A stretch of 64,000 nt of DNA from JAUSIF01 sp040901465 (GCA_040901465.1 JBBDYN010000012.1:122194-186193); one strand, 5' to 3'; shown: positions 1-9,151, counted from the first letter of the stretch. Made by a program: numbers and translations. Notes: a model not told the origin generated them from the sequence alone.

Positions 1-252
1 CTGGCTCGAAGCGGGGCCCGGCAGGAAGTTGCAGAGCGCGACCAAATCGGCGTAAGCGCGGTCGTCGAGCCAGCGCCGGCGCACCACAAACTCATCGCGA
101 AAATAGCCGAAATGCGCGATCGGCCCGCCGAATGAGGTCAGGCCAAGCTTGGTGAAGGCTTGCAGCACCTCCAGGACGGGCGAACGCGACGGCGCAGGCG
201 CCTCCGCCACCCGCGCACGCTGCTTTTTCTGTCTAGCCTTGCCGGATTTCAC
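1..252 (-). CDS. chrA: Chromate transporter ChrA, N-terminal part (runs off the window)
   Basis: The reverse strand reads from a GTG at 252 without a stop to base 1, giving 84 residues of the amino end. After about 25 basic, low-complexity residues come FGGPIAHFGYFRDEF and LCNFLPGPASSQ, the signature of the first CHR domain of ChrA proton-coupled chromate efflux permeases of the inner membrane. The start is 29 bp downstream of the aminotransferase stop on the same strand, so the two may be cotranscribed. Only the first part of the first half is visible, so one-domain and two-domain forms cannot be told apart. Family assignment is firm; substrate is inferred from the family. Confidence 0.85.
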   Translation of the reverse strand, partial: MKSGKARQKKQRARVAEAPAPSRSPVLEVLQAFTKLGLTSFGGPIAHFGYFRDEFVVRRRWLDDRAYADLVALCNFLPGPASSQ

Positions 253-281
253 TTTTGCCCCGCCCCTGCCCTGCGGCGACC

Positions 282-1490
282 CTAGCCCCGTTTCGCGAGC
301 CAACGACCAATTCGCTCCACCGCCTCGCGCATTTCGGCGGCGGAGCCGGCGTAGCAGAAACGGAGAAACTGATTGCCGCGGCGCGTGTCGAAATCGACGC
401 CGGCGGTCGCGGCGACGTGCGTCTCCTCCAGCATGCGGCGTGCAAAATCGAGGCTGTCGTTCGTGAAGCGCGAAACATCGGCATAAAGATAGAACGCGCC
501 GTCGACCGGAAGAAATTTTTCCAGCCCCGCCTTCGGCAGTCCCTCGACCAGTATGCGCCGGTTCTCTTCGTAGCCGTGCTTGACCTCGTCCATTTCCGCG
601 CGGCCGTCGAACGCGGCGACGGCGGCGATCTGCGAGAGCGTCGGCACGGAGATCGCGAGATTCTGTTGCAAGCGTTCGACGCTGCGCACGAGCGGCTCGG
701 GCACCACCATCCAGCCGACGCGCCAGCCGGTCATGCAGAAATATTTCGAGAAGGAATTGATTACGAGTGCGTCGCCGGAGACCTTCGCAGCGGTCGCGGC
801 AGGAAAAGCGTAGTCGAGCCCGTGATAGATTTCGTCGGAGATGAATCTGATTCCGGCATCGCCGCACGCGGCGAACAACTCGGCGAGCGTCTCTTCGCGT
901 ACCATGGTCCCGGTTGGATTGGCCGGGCTCGCGACGATCACGCCCTGCAGCGGTTTCTTCCGATGCTCCGCGAGCAGCGCATCCACGGTCAACGCCCAGC
1001 GTGTGTTCTCGGAAATCTCGATCGCCACCGGCTCGCAGCCGAGCGCCGTCAGAATGTGACGGTAAGGCGGATAGCCGGGCTCGGCCACGGCGACACGGTC
1101 GCCGGGCTCGAATAGGGCGAGAAACGCGAGAATGAATCCGCCCGACGAGCCGGTGGTCACCGCGATGCGCGCCGGATCGACGTCGGCCGCGTATGTTTCA
1201 GCATAATGACGCGCGATGCGCATACGCAGCGGCGGAATGCCTAGCGCCTCGGTGTAGCTGATGCGGCCCACGTCGAGCGCGGACTTGGCGGCGGCGATCG
1301 CGGTCGCGGGCGCCGGTGCGGCGGGCTGTCCCACCTCCATGTGAATCACCCGCCCACCCGCTTCCTCGATGCGGGCCGCGGCCGCCATCACGTCCATCAC
1401 CATGAACGGCGGAACATCACTGCGACGTGAAGGCTGCAACAGGCGCCGCGCCGCCGAAATTTTCGCCGATTTGAGACCGTCTTTCAGCAT
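282..1490 (-). CDS. PLP-dependent class I/II aminotransferase
   Basis: A 402-residue fold-type I aminotransferase, normal length for the AspC/AatA group. Visible motifs are PSRRSDVPPF near residue 20, NPTGT at 191-195, DEIYHGLDY at 219-227 (Asp and Tyr contact the cofactor), and SFSKY at 246-250 with Lys249 as the expected Schiff-base lysine, followed by MTGWRVGW. The ATG at 1490 was chosen because it places about 20 residues before PSRRSDV, as in relatives. The frame stays open further upstream, but that part looks unlike protein. It probably makes an amino acid in the cytoplasm; the substrate cannot be told from sequence. chrA follows 29 bp downstream. Confidence 0.9.
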   Translation of the reverse strand: MLKDGLKSAKISAARRLLQPSRRSDVPPFMVMDVMAAAARIEEAGGRVIHMEVGQPAAPAPATAIAAAKSALDVGRISYTEALGIPPLRMRIARHYAETYAADVDPARIAVTTGSSGGFILAFLALFEPGDRVAVAEPGYPPYRHILTALGCEPVAIEISENTRWALTVDALLAEHRKKPLQGVIVASPANPTGTMVREETLAELFAACGDAGIRFISDEIYHGLDYAFPAATAAKVSGDALVINSFSKYFCMTGWRVGWMVVPEPLVRSVERLQQNLAISVPTLSQIAAVAAFDGRAEMDEVKHGYEENRRILVEGLPKAGLEKFLPVDGAFYLYADVSRFTNDSLDFARRMLEETHVAATAGVDFDTRRGNQFLRFCYAGSAAEMREAVERIGRWLAKRG

Positions 1491-1707
1491 TGGTAACTGC
1501 CGTGCCGCGCTCTCGCCGCATTCGCGCGGTGTGTCGTCCGCAGAGGGCGCAACCCGCCGAATTGCGGACGATAGGCGCGTTGACCCCCGCTGGCCCCACC
1601 CGTAGCGTGCAATCGACGGCCAACGGAGCGCGGTAGCGGATTCCATGATCGAGGCCAATACTGCTAGCAGCCCGGACCGCGCGAGACCAGCACTCGTGAC
1701 CCGGACA

Positions 1708-3096
1708 ATGCCGAAACTCAGACAGCTCGTGACGTTTGGCGCGATCGCGGGCCTCCTGACGGGCCAGGTCGGGCCGACGCTTGCGCAGGCGCCGCCCGGC
1801 GGACCGAAACTCAATGTCATTCGCGACGCCGAGATCGAGGAGCTGCTGCGCGACTATACCCGGCCGATCCTGCGGGCGGCGAAGCTCGGCGGCCAGAGCA
1901 TCGAGGTCGTGCTGATCGGCGACCGCGCCTTCAACGCGTTCGTCGCGGACGGACACCGCATCTTCGTCAATGTGGGCGCGCTCTACGAATCCGAGACGCC
2001 CAATCAAATCATCGGGGTACTCGCGCACGAAAGCGGCCATATCGCCGGCGGACACCTTGCGCGCATGCGCGATCAGATCGCCACCGCGCAGACCGCGTCG
2101 ATCGTCGCGATGCTGCTTGCGGTCGGCGCCGCGGCAGGGGGCGTCGCCACAAATACGCCCGGCGTCAGCCAAGCGCTCCCGGGACTGATGCTCGGCCCGC
2201 AGGAAATGATCCGGCGCTCGCTACTGGGCTATGCGCGCCAGCAGGAGGAGTCGGCGGACCGCGCGGCGGTGAACTTCCTGAACGCCACCGGCCAATCGAC
2301 CAAGGGCATGCTGGAGACCTTCCAGCGGTTCGCCGACCAAAGCATGTTCGTTTCGCGTTCGGTCGATCCCTACACGCTCAGTCATCCGATGCCGCGCGAG
2401 CGCATTGCGTCGCTCGAGAATCTCGCGCGCGAAAGCCCGTACTTCAGCAAGAAGGATTCGCCCGAGCTCCAGCACCGCCACGAGATGATGCGGGCGAAGC
2501 TCTCCGGATTCCTCGACCGCCCTGACGCGGTGTTGCGGCGCTATCCGTCATCGAACAACGGCCTCGCGGCGCGCTACGCGCGCGCGATTGCGGGCTACCG
2601 GTTCGGCAACGTGCGCGACTCAATTGCGACCGTAGACGCGTTGATCGCCGAGATGCCGAACAATCCGTATTTTCACGAGTTGAAGGGCCAGGCTCTCCTG
2701 GAGAGCGCACACGCGCGCGAAGCGATCGCGCCGCTGCGCCGTGCCGTAGCGCTCTCGAACGGGTCGCCCCTCATCCGCATGATGCTCGGGCAAGCGTTGG
2801 TGCAATCGGGCGACAAGGCCTTGGCCGAAGAGGCCGTCGGCGAATTGCGTCTCGCGCTCGCGAAGGAGCCAAATGCTCCGCTTGGTTACCGGCAACTCGC
2901 CATTGCGCTCGGGCGCAAGGGCGACCGGGCGAACGCCGATCTCGCCTCGGCGCAGGCGAGCTTCAACGAAGGCGATTTTGCCACGGCGCGGCAGCTTGCC
3001 GCGCGCGCCCTGCGTAGCTTTGCCAGGGGTTCGCCGGGGTGGCTCAAAGCCGACGACATTGTGAATTACAAACCGCCCAAGATCGGGCAGAATTGA
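1708..3096 (+). CDS. Periplasmic M48-family metalloprotease with TPR repeats (BepA-like)
   Basis: A 462-residue protein beginning with a signal peptide (basic start, hydrophobic core, AQA cleavage region near residue 28). HESGH at 107-111 is the zinc HExxH motif, and EESADRAA near residue 190 supplies the third ligand. The C-terminal half is helical with tetratricopeptide-like repeats. This is the BepA/YfgC plan: a periplasmic protease-chaperone for outer-membrane protein assembly. The start at 1708 was preferred to 1645 because it sits directly before the signal peptide. It is divergent from the aminotransferase and followed by a DsbA-like gene 23 bp downstream, so a shared envelope-quality operon is likely. 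Confidence 0.9.
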   Translation: MPKLRQLVTFGAIAGLLTGQVGPTLAQAPPGGPKLNVIRDAEIEELLRDYTRPILRAAKLGGQSIEVVLIGDRAFNAFVADGHRIFVNVGALYESETPNQIIGVLAHESGHIAGGHLARMRDQIATAQTASIVAMLLAVGAAAGGVATNTPGVSQALPGLMLGPQEMIRRSLLGYARQQEESADRAAVNFLNATGQSTKGMLETFQRFADQSMFVSRSVDPYTLSHPMPRERIASLENLARESPYFSKKDSPELQHRHEMMRAKLSGFLDRPDAVLRRYPSSNNGLAARYARAIAGYRFGNVRDSIATVDALIAEMPNNPYFHELKGQALLESAHAREAIAPLRRAVALSNGSPLIRMMLGQALVQSGDKALAEEAVGELRLALAKEPNAPLGYRQLAIALGRKGDRANADLASAQASFNEGDFATARQLAARALRSFARGSPGWLKADDIVNYKPPKIGQN

Positions 3097-3119
3097 TGCG
3101 GTTGCTAGGAGACCGCCCG

Positions 3120-3899
3120 ATGATTCCTTTCCCTACGCTGCGTACGCTGTTTTGCGGCCTACTCTGCCTGAGCGGGGCTGCCCTCGCCGCGGCAATGCCC
3201 GCGCTCGCGATCGAGGCCAAGGACCGTCCGGCGATCGAGGCGATCATCAAAGATTACTTGCTGAAAAATCCGGAAGTGCTGCGCGATGCAATGATCGAGT
3301 TGCAGCGGCGCACGGCGGCGACCGAGGCGAAGACGCGCGCTGCGGCGGTGAAGTCAAACGAGAAACTCATCTACGATTCGCCGCGCGGAGTGGTGATCGG
3401 CAATCGCAACGGCGACGTCGCGCTGGTCGAATTCTTCGATTACAACTGCGGCTACTGCAAGCGCGCGCTCGACGACATGACGGTACTGATGAAGGCCGAT
3501 CCGAAGATCAAATTCGTGCTCAAGGAATTTCCGGTTCTTGGGCCGGGCTCGCTCGACGCGGCCAAGGTCGCGGTCGCGGTGCGCATGCAGGACAAGGACG
3601 GCAGCAGGTACCTGGATTTCCACCGCCGCCTGCTTGGCGTCCGCGGCGAAGCCAATCGCGAGCGCGCGCTCGCGGCCGCGAAGGACGCGGGCCTCGACAT
3701 GGGTCAGATCGACAAGGATCTGAAGAGCGAGGAAATCGACGCAACGCTCCTGGAGAGCGTCGTACTGGCAGACGCGCTCGGAATTTCCGGCACGCCGAGC
3801 TATGTGATCGGCGGCGAAGTGATCCCGGGCGCGGTCGGCGCAGACGCGCTCAGGAAGCGGATCGAAGCGGTCCGCAAGTGCGGACAAGCGACCTGCTGA
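3120..3899 (+). CDS. DsbA-family thiol:disulfide oxidoreductase, periplasmic
   Basis: A 259-residue protein with an N-terminal signal sequence ending around PALA (residues 27-30). A helical region (residues 35-80) precedes the thioredoxin fold, as in ScsC/Com1-like proteins. The active site is CGYC at 110-113 (FFDYNCGYCKRA) and the cis-proline loop is SGTPSY. It ends with an extra cysteine pair, CGQATC. The start at 3120 has a good Shine-Dalgarno (AGGAG, 8 nt upstream). It probably introduces or isomerises disulfides in the periplasm; partners are unknown. It follows the M48 protease on the same strand. Confidence 0.9.
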   Translation: MIPFPTLRTLFCGLLCLSGAALAAAMPALAIEAKDRPAIEAIIKDYLLKNPEVLRDAMIELQRRTAATEAKTRAAAVKSNEKLIYDSPRGVVIGNRNGDVALVEFFDYNCGYCKRALDDMTVLMKADPKIKFVLKEFPVLGPGSLDAAKVAVAVRMQDKDGSRYLDFHRRLLGVRGEANRERALAAAKDAGLDMGQIDKDLKSEEIDATLLESVVLADALGISGTPSYVIGGEVIPGAVGADALRKRIEAVRKCGQATC

Positions 3900-3926
3900 C
3901 CAGTCTATCGCGATCAATGTTGCGAT

Positions 3927-3956
3927 AACCCTCTCCCCCTGCGGGAGAGGGTTTTC
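3927..3956 (+). terminator. Rho-independent terminator-like hairpin after the DsbA gene
   Basis: An 11-bp perfect stem (AACCCTCTCCC at 3927-3937 with GGGAGAGGGTT at 3943-3953) and a 5-nt loop, ending in a short T run (TTTT, 3952-3955). It lies 27 bp after the stop. The stem sequence is also the core of the palindromic element inside nrdJ, so it may be a minimal member of the same repeat family serving as terminator. Confidence 0.65.
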
Positions 3957-4043
3957 CGTTGAGCCTTTCCCTTCGTCGCGGGCCTTTCTATAAGGTGCCT
4001 TGCGCCGGCCATGGGGGTCGGCGGCGAGAGCACCGCTGGCCCC

Positions 4044-4493
4044 ATGGCAAGCCTCGTCTACGTCATCAACGGACCGAACCTGAATCTCCTCGGCAAGCGC
4101 GAGCCCGAAACCTACGGGCGTGCGACGCTCGCGGACGTGGAGAAGCTGTGCCGCGATACCGCCAAGAAACACGGGCTGTCGATCGAGTTTCGCCAGTCGA
4201 ACAAGGAGGGCGAGATCGTCGACTACATCCAGGAGGCGGGAAAGAAAAAGGCCGCGGGCATCGTCATCAACCCGGCGGGCTATACCACAACCTCGGTCGC
4301 GATCCTCGACGCCATTCTCGCCGTGAATTTGCCGACCATCGAGATTCACATTACCAACATCCACGCGCGCGAGAGCTTTCGCCAGAAATCCCGCATTTCG
4401 AAGGCCGCGCGCGCCGTAATTTGCGGGTTCGGCGTCGAAGGTTACGCACTCGCCCTCACCGGCCTCGCCGCCTTGCTCAAATCGAAGAAGTGA
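4044..4493 (+). CDS. aroQ: Type II 3-dehydroquinate dehydratase
   Basis: A 149-residue protein, the usual length for AroQ. It converts 3-dehydroquinate to 3-dehydroshikimate in the shikimate pathway. NGPNLNLLGKREPETYG at residues 8-24 supplies the conserved Asn, Arg and catalytic Tyr; INPAGY and IEIHITNIHARESFR carry the other expected Asn, Glu, His and Arg residues. The usual AYTHTS motif reads GYTTTS here, and the usual HHSY reads QKSR, so the enzyme is divergent. ATG 4044 was preferred to 4011 by length. It sits 4 bp before accB and is probably cotranscribed with accBC, a common alphaproteobacterial arrangement. Confidence 0.9.
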   Translation: MASLVYVINGPNLNLLGKREPETYGRATLADVEKLCRDTAKKHGLSIEFRQSNKEGEIVDYIQEAGKKKAAGIVINPAGYTTTSVAILDAILAVNLPTIEIHITNIHARESFRQKSRISKAARAVICGFGVEGYALALTGLAALLKSKK

Positions 4494-4497
4494 ACGC

Positions 4498-4943
4498 ATG
4501 TTCCGCCGCAAGATCGTCGTCGATCCGGACCTGATCGCGGAGCTCACGAAGCTCCTCGAAGCGAACAATCTCACCGAGATCGAAGTGCAACGCGGCGACC
4601 AGCGCGTGCGCGTCGTGCGCGGCGGCGCCGGGAGCGCGGAGGCGCCCGCGGGCCCCGTGCCGNNNNNNNNNNGGCCTCGGCTGCGAACGCGGCCGAGGCC
4701 GCGCGTCACCCCGGCCTCGTCACTTCGCCCATGGTCGGCACCGCGTATCTCGCACCGGAGCCGGGCGCCAAACCATTCATCGAGGAAGGCAGCGAAGTCA
4801 CCGCCGGCCAAACGCTCGTCATCGTCGAGGCGATGAAGACCATGAACGCAATTCCGGCCCCGCGCGCCGGCAAGGTGACGCGCATCATGGTGGAAGACGG
4901 ACAGCCGGTGGAATTCGGCGAGCCACTATTGATCCTCGAGTGA
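4498..4943 (+). CDS. accB: Biotin carboxyl carrier protein of acetyl-CoA carboxylase (interrupted by an assembly gap)
   Basis: The N-terminal half (residues 1-55, 4498-4662) and the biotinyl domain (4674-4943) are both clear, but they lie in different frames on either side of a run of 10 Ns. The right part contains VEAMKTMN, whose Lys is biotinylated, and ends LLILE as the family does. The carrier shuttles carboxybiotin between AccC and the carboxyltransferase for fatty-acid synthesis. The missing piece falls in the Ala/Pro-rich linker. The frame change is best explained by a placeholder gap of wrong length, not by a real mutation. accC follows after 13 bp. Confidence 0.9.
4663..4672. other. 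Assembly gap (10 N) inside accB
   Basis: Ten Ns, a size typical of a placeholder. The true length must restore the reading frame between the two accB halves. Confidence 0.95.
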
Positions 4944-4956
4944 GGATAGCCGGCGC

Positions 4957-6309
4957 ATGTTCGACAAAATTCTGATCGCGAACCGCGGCGAGATCGCGCT
5001 TCGGGTGCTGCGCGCCTGCAAGGAACTCGGTATTGCCACGGTCGCCGTGCACTCGACCGCCGACGCAGAGGCGATGCACGTCAAGCTCGCGGACGAGAGC
5101 GTGTGCGTCGGGCCGCCGCCGGCGCGCGAGTCGTATCTCAATATTCCGTCGCTGCTCGCCGCATGCGAAATCACCGGTGCGGAAGCGGTGCATCCGGGCT
5201 ATGGGTTTCTTGCGGAGAACGCGCGCTTCGCGGAAATCCTACGCGATCACGGTATCAAATTCATCGGCCCCGCGCCCGAGCACATCCGGCTCATGGGCGA
5301 CAAGATCGAAGCCAAGCGCACGGCGAAGCGCCTCGGCATTCCGGTCGTTCCCGGCTCCGAGGGCGGCGTCACTTCGGACGCCGAGGCGCTGAAGATTGCG
5401 CGCGCGATCGGCTTTCCCGTGCTCGTGAAGGCGGCCGCCGGCGGCGGCGGGCGCGGCATGAAAGTGGCGCAGGACGAAGGTTCGCTTTCAACCGCACTTT
5501 CCACGGCCCGCTCCGAAGCCAAGGCCGCCTTCGGCAGCGATGCGGTGTACCTGGAAAAATTTCTCGCGCATCCGCGCCATATCGAGATTCAGGCGCTCGG
5601 CGACGGGCGCGGCAAAGCCGTGCATCTCGGCGAGCGCGACTGCTCCTTGCAGCGCCGCCACCAGAAAGTCTGGGAGGAAAGCCCTTCGCCCGCACTCAAC
5701 GCAGAAAGCCGCGCGAAGATCGGCGAGAGGGTCGCCGCCGCCATGCGCGAACTGAAATACCTCAGCGCGGGCACGGTGGAATTTCTCTACCAAGACAGCG
5801 AGTTCTATTTCATCGAAATGAATACGCGGCTCCAGGTCGAGCATCCCGTGACGGAGATGATCACCGGCATCGACCTGGTGAACGAGCAGATCCGGATTGC
5901 CGCAGGCAATCCGCTCTCGATTACGCAAGGCGACATCGCGTTCGATGGCCACGCCATCGAATGCCGCGTGAACGCGGAAAATCCGCGCACTTTCGCGCCG
6001 TCGCCCGGCCGCATCAGCTATTATTATCCGCCCGGCGGCCTGGGCGTGCGGATCGATAGCGCAATCTATCAGGGCTACACGATCCCGCCGTTCTATGACT
6101 CGCTGATCGGCAAACTGATCGTCCACGGCAAGACGCGCAACGAGTGCCTGTCGCGCCTGCGGCGCTCGCTCGACGAATACGTGGTGGACGGGATCGAGAC
6201 CACGCTGCCGCTGTTCCGCGCGCTCGTGCGTCACCGCGAAATCATCGACGGCAACTACGACATCCACTGGCTCGAGCGGTACCTGGCCGGCGCCGACAGC
6301 GCCGAGTAG
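4957..6309 (+). CDS. accC: Biotin carboxylase subunit of acetyl-CoA carboxylase
   Basis: 450 residues, the standard AccC length. It opens MFDKILIANRGEIALR and shows the ATP-grasp glycine loop AAGGGGRGMK near residue 160, the EMNTRLQVEHPVTE segment with the catalytic Glu and Arg near residues 288-300, and a biotin-carboxylase C-terminal domain. It carboxylates biotin on AccB with ATP and bicarbonate, the first half of malonyl-CoA synthesis, in the cytoplasm. It is 13 bp after accB in an aroQ-accB-accC operon. Confidence 0.97.
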   Translation: MFDKILIANRGEIALRVLRACKELGIATVAVHSTADAEAMHVKLADESVCVGPPPARESYLNIPSLLAACEITGAEAVHPGYGFLAENARFAEILRDHGIKFIGPAPEHIRLMGDKIEAKRTAKRLGIPVVPGSEGGVTSDAEALKIARAIGFPVLVKAAAGGGGRGMKVAQDEGSLSTALSTARSEAKAAFGSDAVYLEKFLAHPRHIEIQALGDGRGKAVHLGERDCSLQRRHQKVWEESPSPALNAESRAKIGERVAAAMRELKYLSAGTVEFLYQDSEFYFIEMNTRLQVEHPVTEMITGIDLVNEQIRIAAGNPLSITQGDIAFDGHAIECRVNAENPRTFAPSPGRISYYYPPGGLGVRIDSAIYQGYTIPPFYDSLIGKLIVHGKTRNECLSRLRRSLDEYVVDGIETTLPLFRALVRHREIIDGNYDIHWLERYLAGADSAE

Positions 6310-6329
6310 ACACAGACGGGAGTACACCC

Positions 6330-6980
6330 ATGTTTCGAGCAGCTCTCTCCGCCGTCCTTATCCTCGCTGGCGCATCCGCCCAGGCGCAGGAGAGTGTACA
6401 GGTCGGCGGCAAGCAGGCGTTTTTGCATGTTCCCGCGAACGCACGCGCGAGTGCCGTTCTGTTGCCAGGCAAAGGCGGCATCGATCCTTCCGACCCGCTG
6501 CTGAGGAACCGCGCAGCCTTGAATGCGCAGGGCATCGCCACACTCACGGTCCCGCACGGCACCGTCATCGGCGAGGCGGTGAACTACATGCGCAAGGTCA
6601 AGGCGCCGGTCGGGCTCGTCGGCATGAGCGCGGGTGTTTCTTTCGCAGCCCGCGGAGTGGGAAACGGCGCCAAACCTGATGCTCTCGTCCTGATTTCCGG
6701 CAACCTGATGTCGCCCGGAAAAATGCCGGCGCAGGCGTCACTGAAGTCCCCCTCGATCCTGCCGCGCACGCTCGTCCTTCATAATCGCAACGATGCGTGC
6801 GATCTCACGCCCCCGTCCGGGGCTGAAGCATTTGCGAAATGGTCGGGCGGCCGTGCGACGGTCCAGTGGATCGGCGGTAGCGGCGGCGGCAAGGACCCTT
6901 GCGGTCCGAGCTCGGCGCACGGGTTCATGGGTGCCGACGGGCAAGTGGTCGGCGCGATCGTCGGATTTATCGCGCGCTGA
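6330..6980 (+). CDS. Secreted alpha/beta-hydrolase-fold protein
   Basis: A 216-residue protein with a signal peptide (cleavage near AQAQ, residues 18-21). GMSAG near residue 100 is a G-x-S-x-G nucleophile elbow. NRNDAC and SAHGFMG supply a plausible acid and histidine in the expected order, so a complete Ser-Asp-His triad is likely. Two cysteines in the C-terminal half could form a disulfide. The start has GGGAG 8 nt upstream. It lies 20 bp after accC, possibly as the last gene of that operon. The substrate is unknown. Confidence 0.75.
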   Translation: MFRAALSAVLILAGASAQAQESVQVGGKQAFLHVPANARASAVLLPGKGGIDPSDPLLRNRAALNAQGIATLTVPHGTVIGEAVNYMRKVKAPVGLVGMSAGVSFAARGVGNGAKPDALVLISGNLMSPGKMPAQASLKSPSILPRTLVLHNRNDACDLTPPSGAEAFAKWSGGRATVQWIGGSGGGKDPCGPSSAHGFMGADGQVVGAIVGFIAR

Positions 6981-7040
6981 CCGCCCGGCGCGGCCTTCCC
7001 GCAACTGGACCCCCTCCGACCCCTCGCCTATGCTCGCAGC

Positions 7041-8369
7041 ATGGCGAGAGCGATCAGTTGGTGCATCGGCGCGGTACTGATCCTGTGCGCGGCCGCTGCC
7101 GACGCGCGCGCGCAGAGCGGGCCCCGCGTGCATGTCATCGACATCAAAGGCGCGATCGGCGTCGCCACACAACGCCAGCTTAATCTCGCACTTGAGAAGT
7201 CGAAGAGCGAGGGCGGCGCGGCGCTGATCATTCGGCTCGATACGCCGGGCGGGCTCGTGTCGGCAACGCGCGAGATGATCCAGCAGATGGTGGCGGCACC
7301 CATCCCGATCGTGGTCTATGTGGCGCCCTCCGGCGCGCGGGCGGCCTCGGCTGGAACTTTTCTGGTTTATGCCTCGCACGTCGCCGCCATGGCGCCCGGC
7401 ACGAACATCGGTGCTGCGACGCCGGTCTCGATCGGCGGCCTGCCCGGCCTTCCGGGAACGCAGCCGAAGGACAAGGAAGGTCAAAAGGATTCCAAGAGCG
7501 CGGCCGAGCAAAAGGCGATCAACGATGTGGTGGCGATGTTGCGCAGCCTCGCGCAATTGCGCGGGCGCGACGTCGATTTCGCGGAAAAGGCGGTGCGCGA
7601 GGCGGCGACCCTTACCGCCGAAGAGGCGCTGAAGCAGAACGTGATCGACGTGGTCGTGAACGATCTAGACGGACTGCTCGCGTCGATCGACGGGCGCAAG
7701 GTCAAGGTCGGCAATGAAGAGCGCGCGCTCGCGACCAAGGGCGCCACGACCGCCGTGATCGAACCCGACTGGCGCACACGGCTCCTCTCGGTCATCTCGG
7801 ATCCCAATGTCGCATTCATTCTGCTGATCATCGGCTTCTACGGCCTGATCCTGGAATTCTGGAATCCCGGCACCTTCATCCCCGGTACGATCGGCGGCGT
7901 CAGCCTCATTCTCGCGCTGATCGCGCTCTCGGCGCTGCCCGTCCATTACGGCGCGCTCGCGCTTCTGCTGCTCGGAATCGGGTTGATGATCGGTGAGGCG
8001 TTTACACCGGGAGTTGGCATTCTCGGCGCGGGCGGCCTTGTCGCCTTCGTCGTCGGGTCGATCTTTCTGTTCGAGGGCGGCGGCTGGGACATCGACGTCG
8101 CCGTGTCGCTGCCGGTGATCGCGGGCGCCGCCATCGCCACGGCGGGCGTGATCTTCGGGATCGTGGGTGTCGCCATGCGCGCCTACCGGCAACCGAAAGC
8201 GGACATGATCGGCGTCGAGGGCGAGATCATCGACTGGGACCGCGATCACGGCCATGTGCGCGTGTTCGGGGAAATCTGGACCGCGCGCGGCGACCGGCCG
8301 CTGCGGCCGAAGGATAAAGTGCGGATCGTCGCGCGAAAGGGCCTGACGCTCACCGTCGAGCCCAGTTAA
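7041..8369 (+). CDS. NfeD-family membrane serine protease (ClpP-like domain plus NfeD domain)
   Basis: 442 residues: a signal or anchor helix (1-25), a ClpP/SppA-like protease domain (about 30-240), four or five transmembrane helices (about 260-375) and a C-terminal OB-fold NfeD domain with TARGDRPLRPKDKVR. RLDTPGG and the segment GARAASAGTFL match the long NfeD1b type, in which the Ser after the second motif is catalytic. These proteases cleave stomatin-like partners, and a slipin gene lies 9 bp downstream. The pair probably acts on inner-membrane microdomains. It is the usual length for the family. Confidence 0.9.
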   Translation: MARAISWCIGAVLILCAAAADARAQSGPRVHVIDIKGAIGVATQRQLNLALEKSKSEGGAALIIRLDTPGGLVSATREMIQQMVAAPIPIVVYVAPSGARAASAGTFLVYASHVAAMAPGTNIGAATPVSIGGLPGLPGTQPKDKEGQKDSKSAAEQKAINDVVAMLRSLAQLRGRDVDFAEKAVREAATLTAEEALKQNVIDVVVNDLDGLLASIDGRKVKVGNEERALATKGATTAVIEPDWRTRLLSVISDPNVAFILLIIGFYGLILEFWNPGTFIPGTIGGVSLILALIALSALPVHYGALALLLLGIGLMIGEAFTPGVGILGAGGLVAFVVGSIFLFEGGGWDIDVAVSLPVIAGAAIATAGVIFGIVGVAMRAYRQPKADMIGVEGEIIDWDRDHGHVRVFGEIWTARGDRPLRPKDKVRIVARKGLTLTVEPS

Positions 8370-8378
8370 GGAGCTGCC

Positions 8379-9134
8379 ATGTTTTTTCTGCCGGACTGGT
8401 CGGGGCTGATCATCCCCATCATCGTCATTCTCGCGATTCTCGCCTATTCGATCCGCATCCTGCGCGAATACGAACGCGCGGTCATCTTCCTGCTCGGCCG
8501 CTTCTACAAGGTGAAGGGACCGGGACTGATCCTGGTGATCCCCGTGATCCAGCAGGCGGTGCGGATCGATCTCCGCATCCGCGTGCTCGACGTGCCGCCG
8601 CAGGACATCATCACCAAGGACAACGTCTCGGTGCGGGTAAACGCGATCGTCTTCTACCGCGTGCTGGATGCGGAGAACGCGATCGTTCAGGTCGAGCACT
8701 ATGACGTGGCAACGAGTCAACTCGCGCAGACCACGTTGCGCTCGGTGCTCGGCCAGCACGATCTCGACGAGTTGCTCTCCGAGCGGGACAAGCTCAACGC
8801 CAACATCCAGAAGATCCTCGACGAGCAGACCGATGCCTGGGGCATCAAGGTGTCGAACGTGGAGTTGAAGCACGTCGATCTCAACGAGACGATGATCCGT
8901 GCGATCGCCAAGCAGGCCGAGGCCGAGCGCATCCGCCGCGCCAAGATCATCGACGCCGAGGGCGAGCAACAGGCGGCCGAAAAACTCGCGCAGGCGGGCA
9001 AGATTCTTTCCGGCCAGCCGGAAGCGATGCAGTTGCGCTACCTCACGGCCATGCAGAACGTCGCCGGCGACCGTTCGTCGACGATCGTGTTTCCGATCCC
9101 GATCGACCTGTTCGAGAAAATCAAAGGCAAGTAA
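8379..9134 (+). CDS. Slipin (stomatin/SPFH-domain membrane protein)
   Basis: 251 residues with one N-terminal membrane helix (9-26), then an SPFH/band-7 domain including FLLGRFYKVKGPGL and RVLDVPPQDIITKD. A helical, charged C-terminal part follows (AEAERIRRAKIIDAEGEQQAAEKL). It has an ideal Shine-Dalgarno (AAGGAG, 7 nt upstream) and lies 9 bp after the NfeD protease. Slipins oligomerise in the membrane and scaffold microdomains; the NfeD partner is the likely processing protease. A strong terminator follows. Confidence 0.92.
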   Translation: MFFLPDWSGLIIPIIVILAILAYSIRILREYERAVIFLLGRFYKVKGPGLILVIPVIQQAVRIDLRIRVLDVPPQDIITKDNVSVRVNAIVFYRVLDAENAIVQVEHYDVATSQLAQTTLRSVLGQHDLDELLSERDKLNANIQKILDEQTDAWGIKVSNVELKHVDLNETMIRAIAKQAEAERIRRAKIIDAEGEQQAAEKLAQAGKILSGQPEAMQLRYLTAMQNVAGDRSSTIVFPIPIDLFEKIKGK

Positions 9135-9151
9135 AGGATTGGGCGAAAACG

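Noticed and set aside
4498..4943. True frameshift mutation in accB
   Set aside because: The frame change coincides exactly with a 10-N placeholder gap, and both halves are well conserved.
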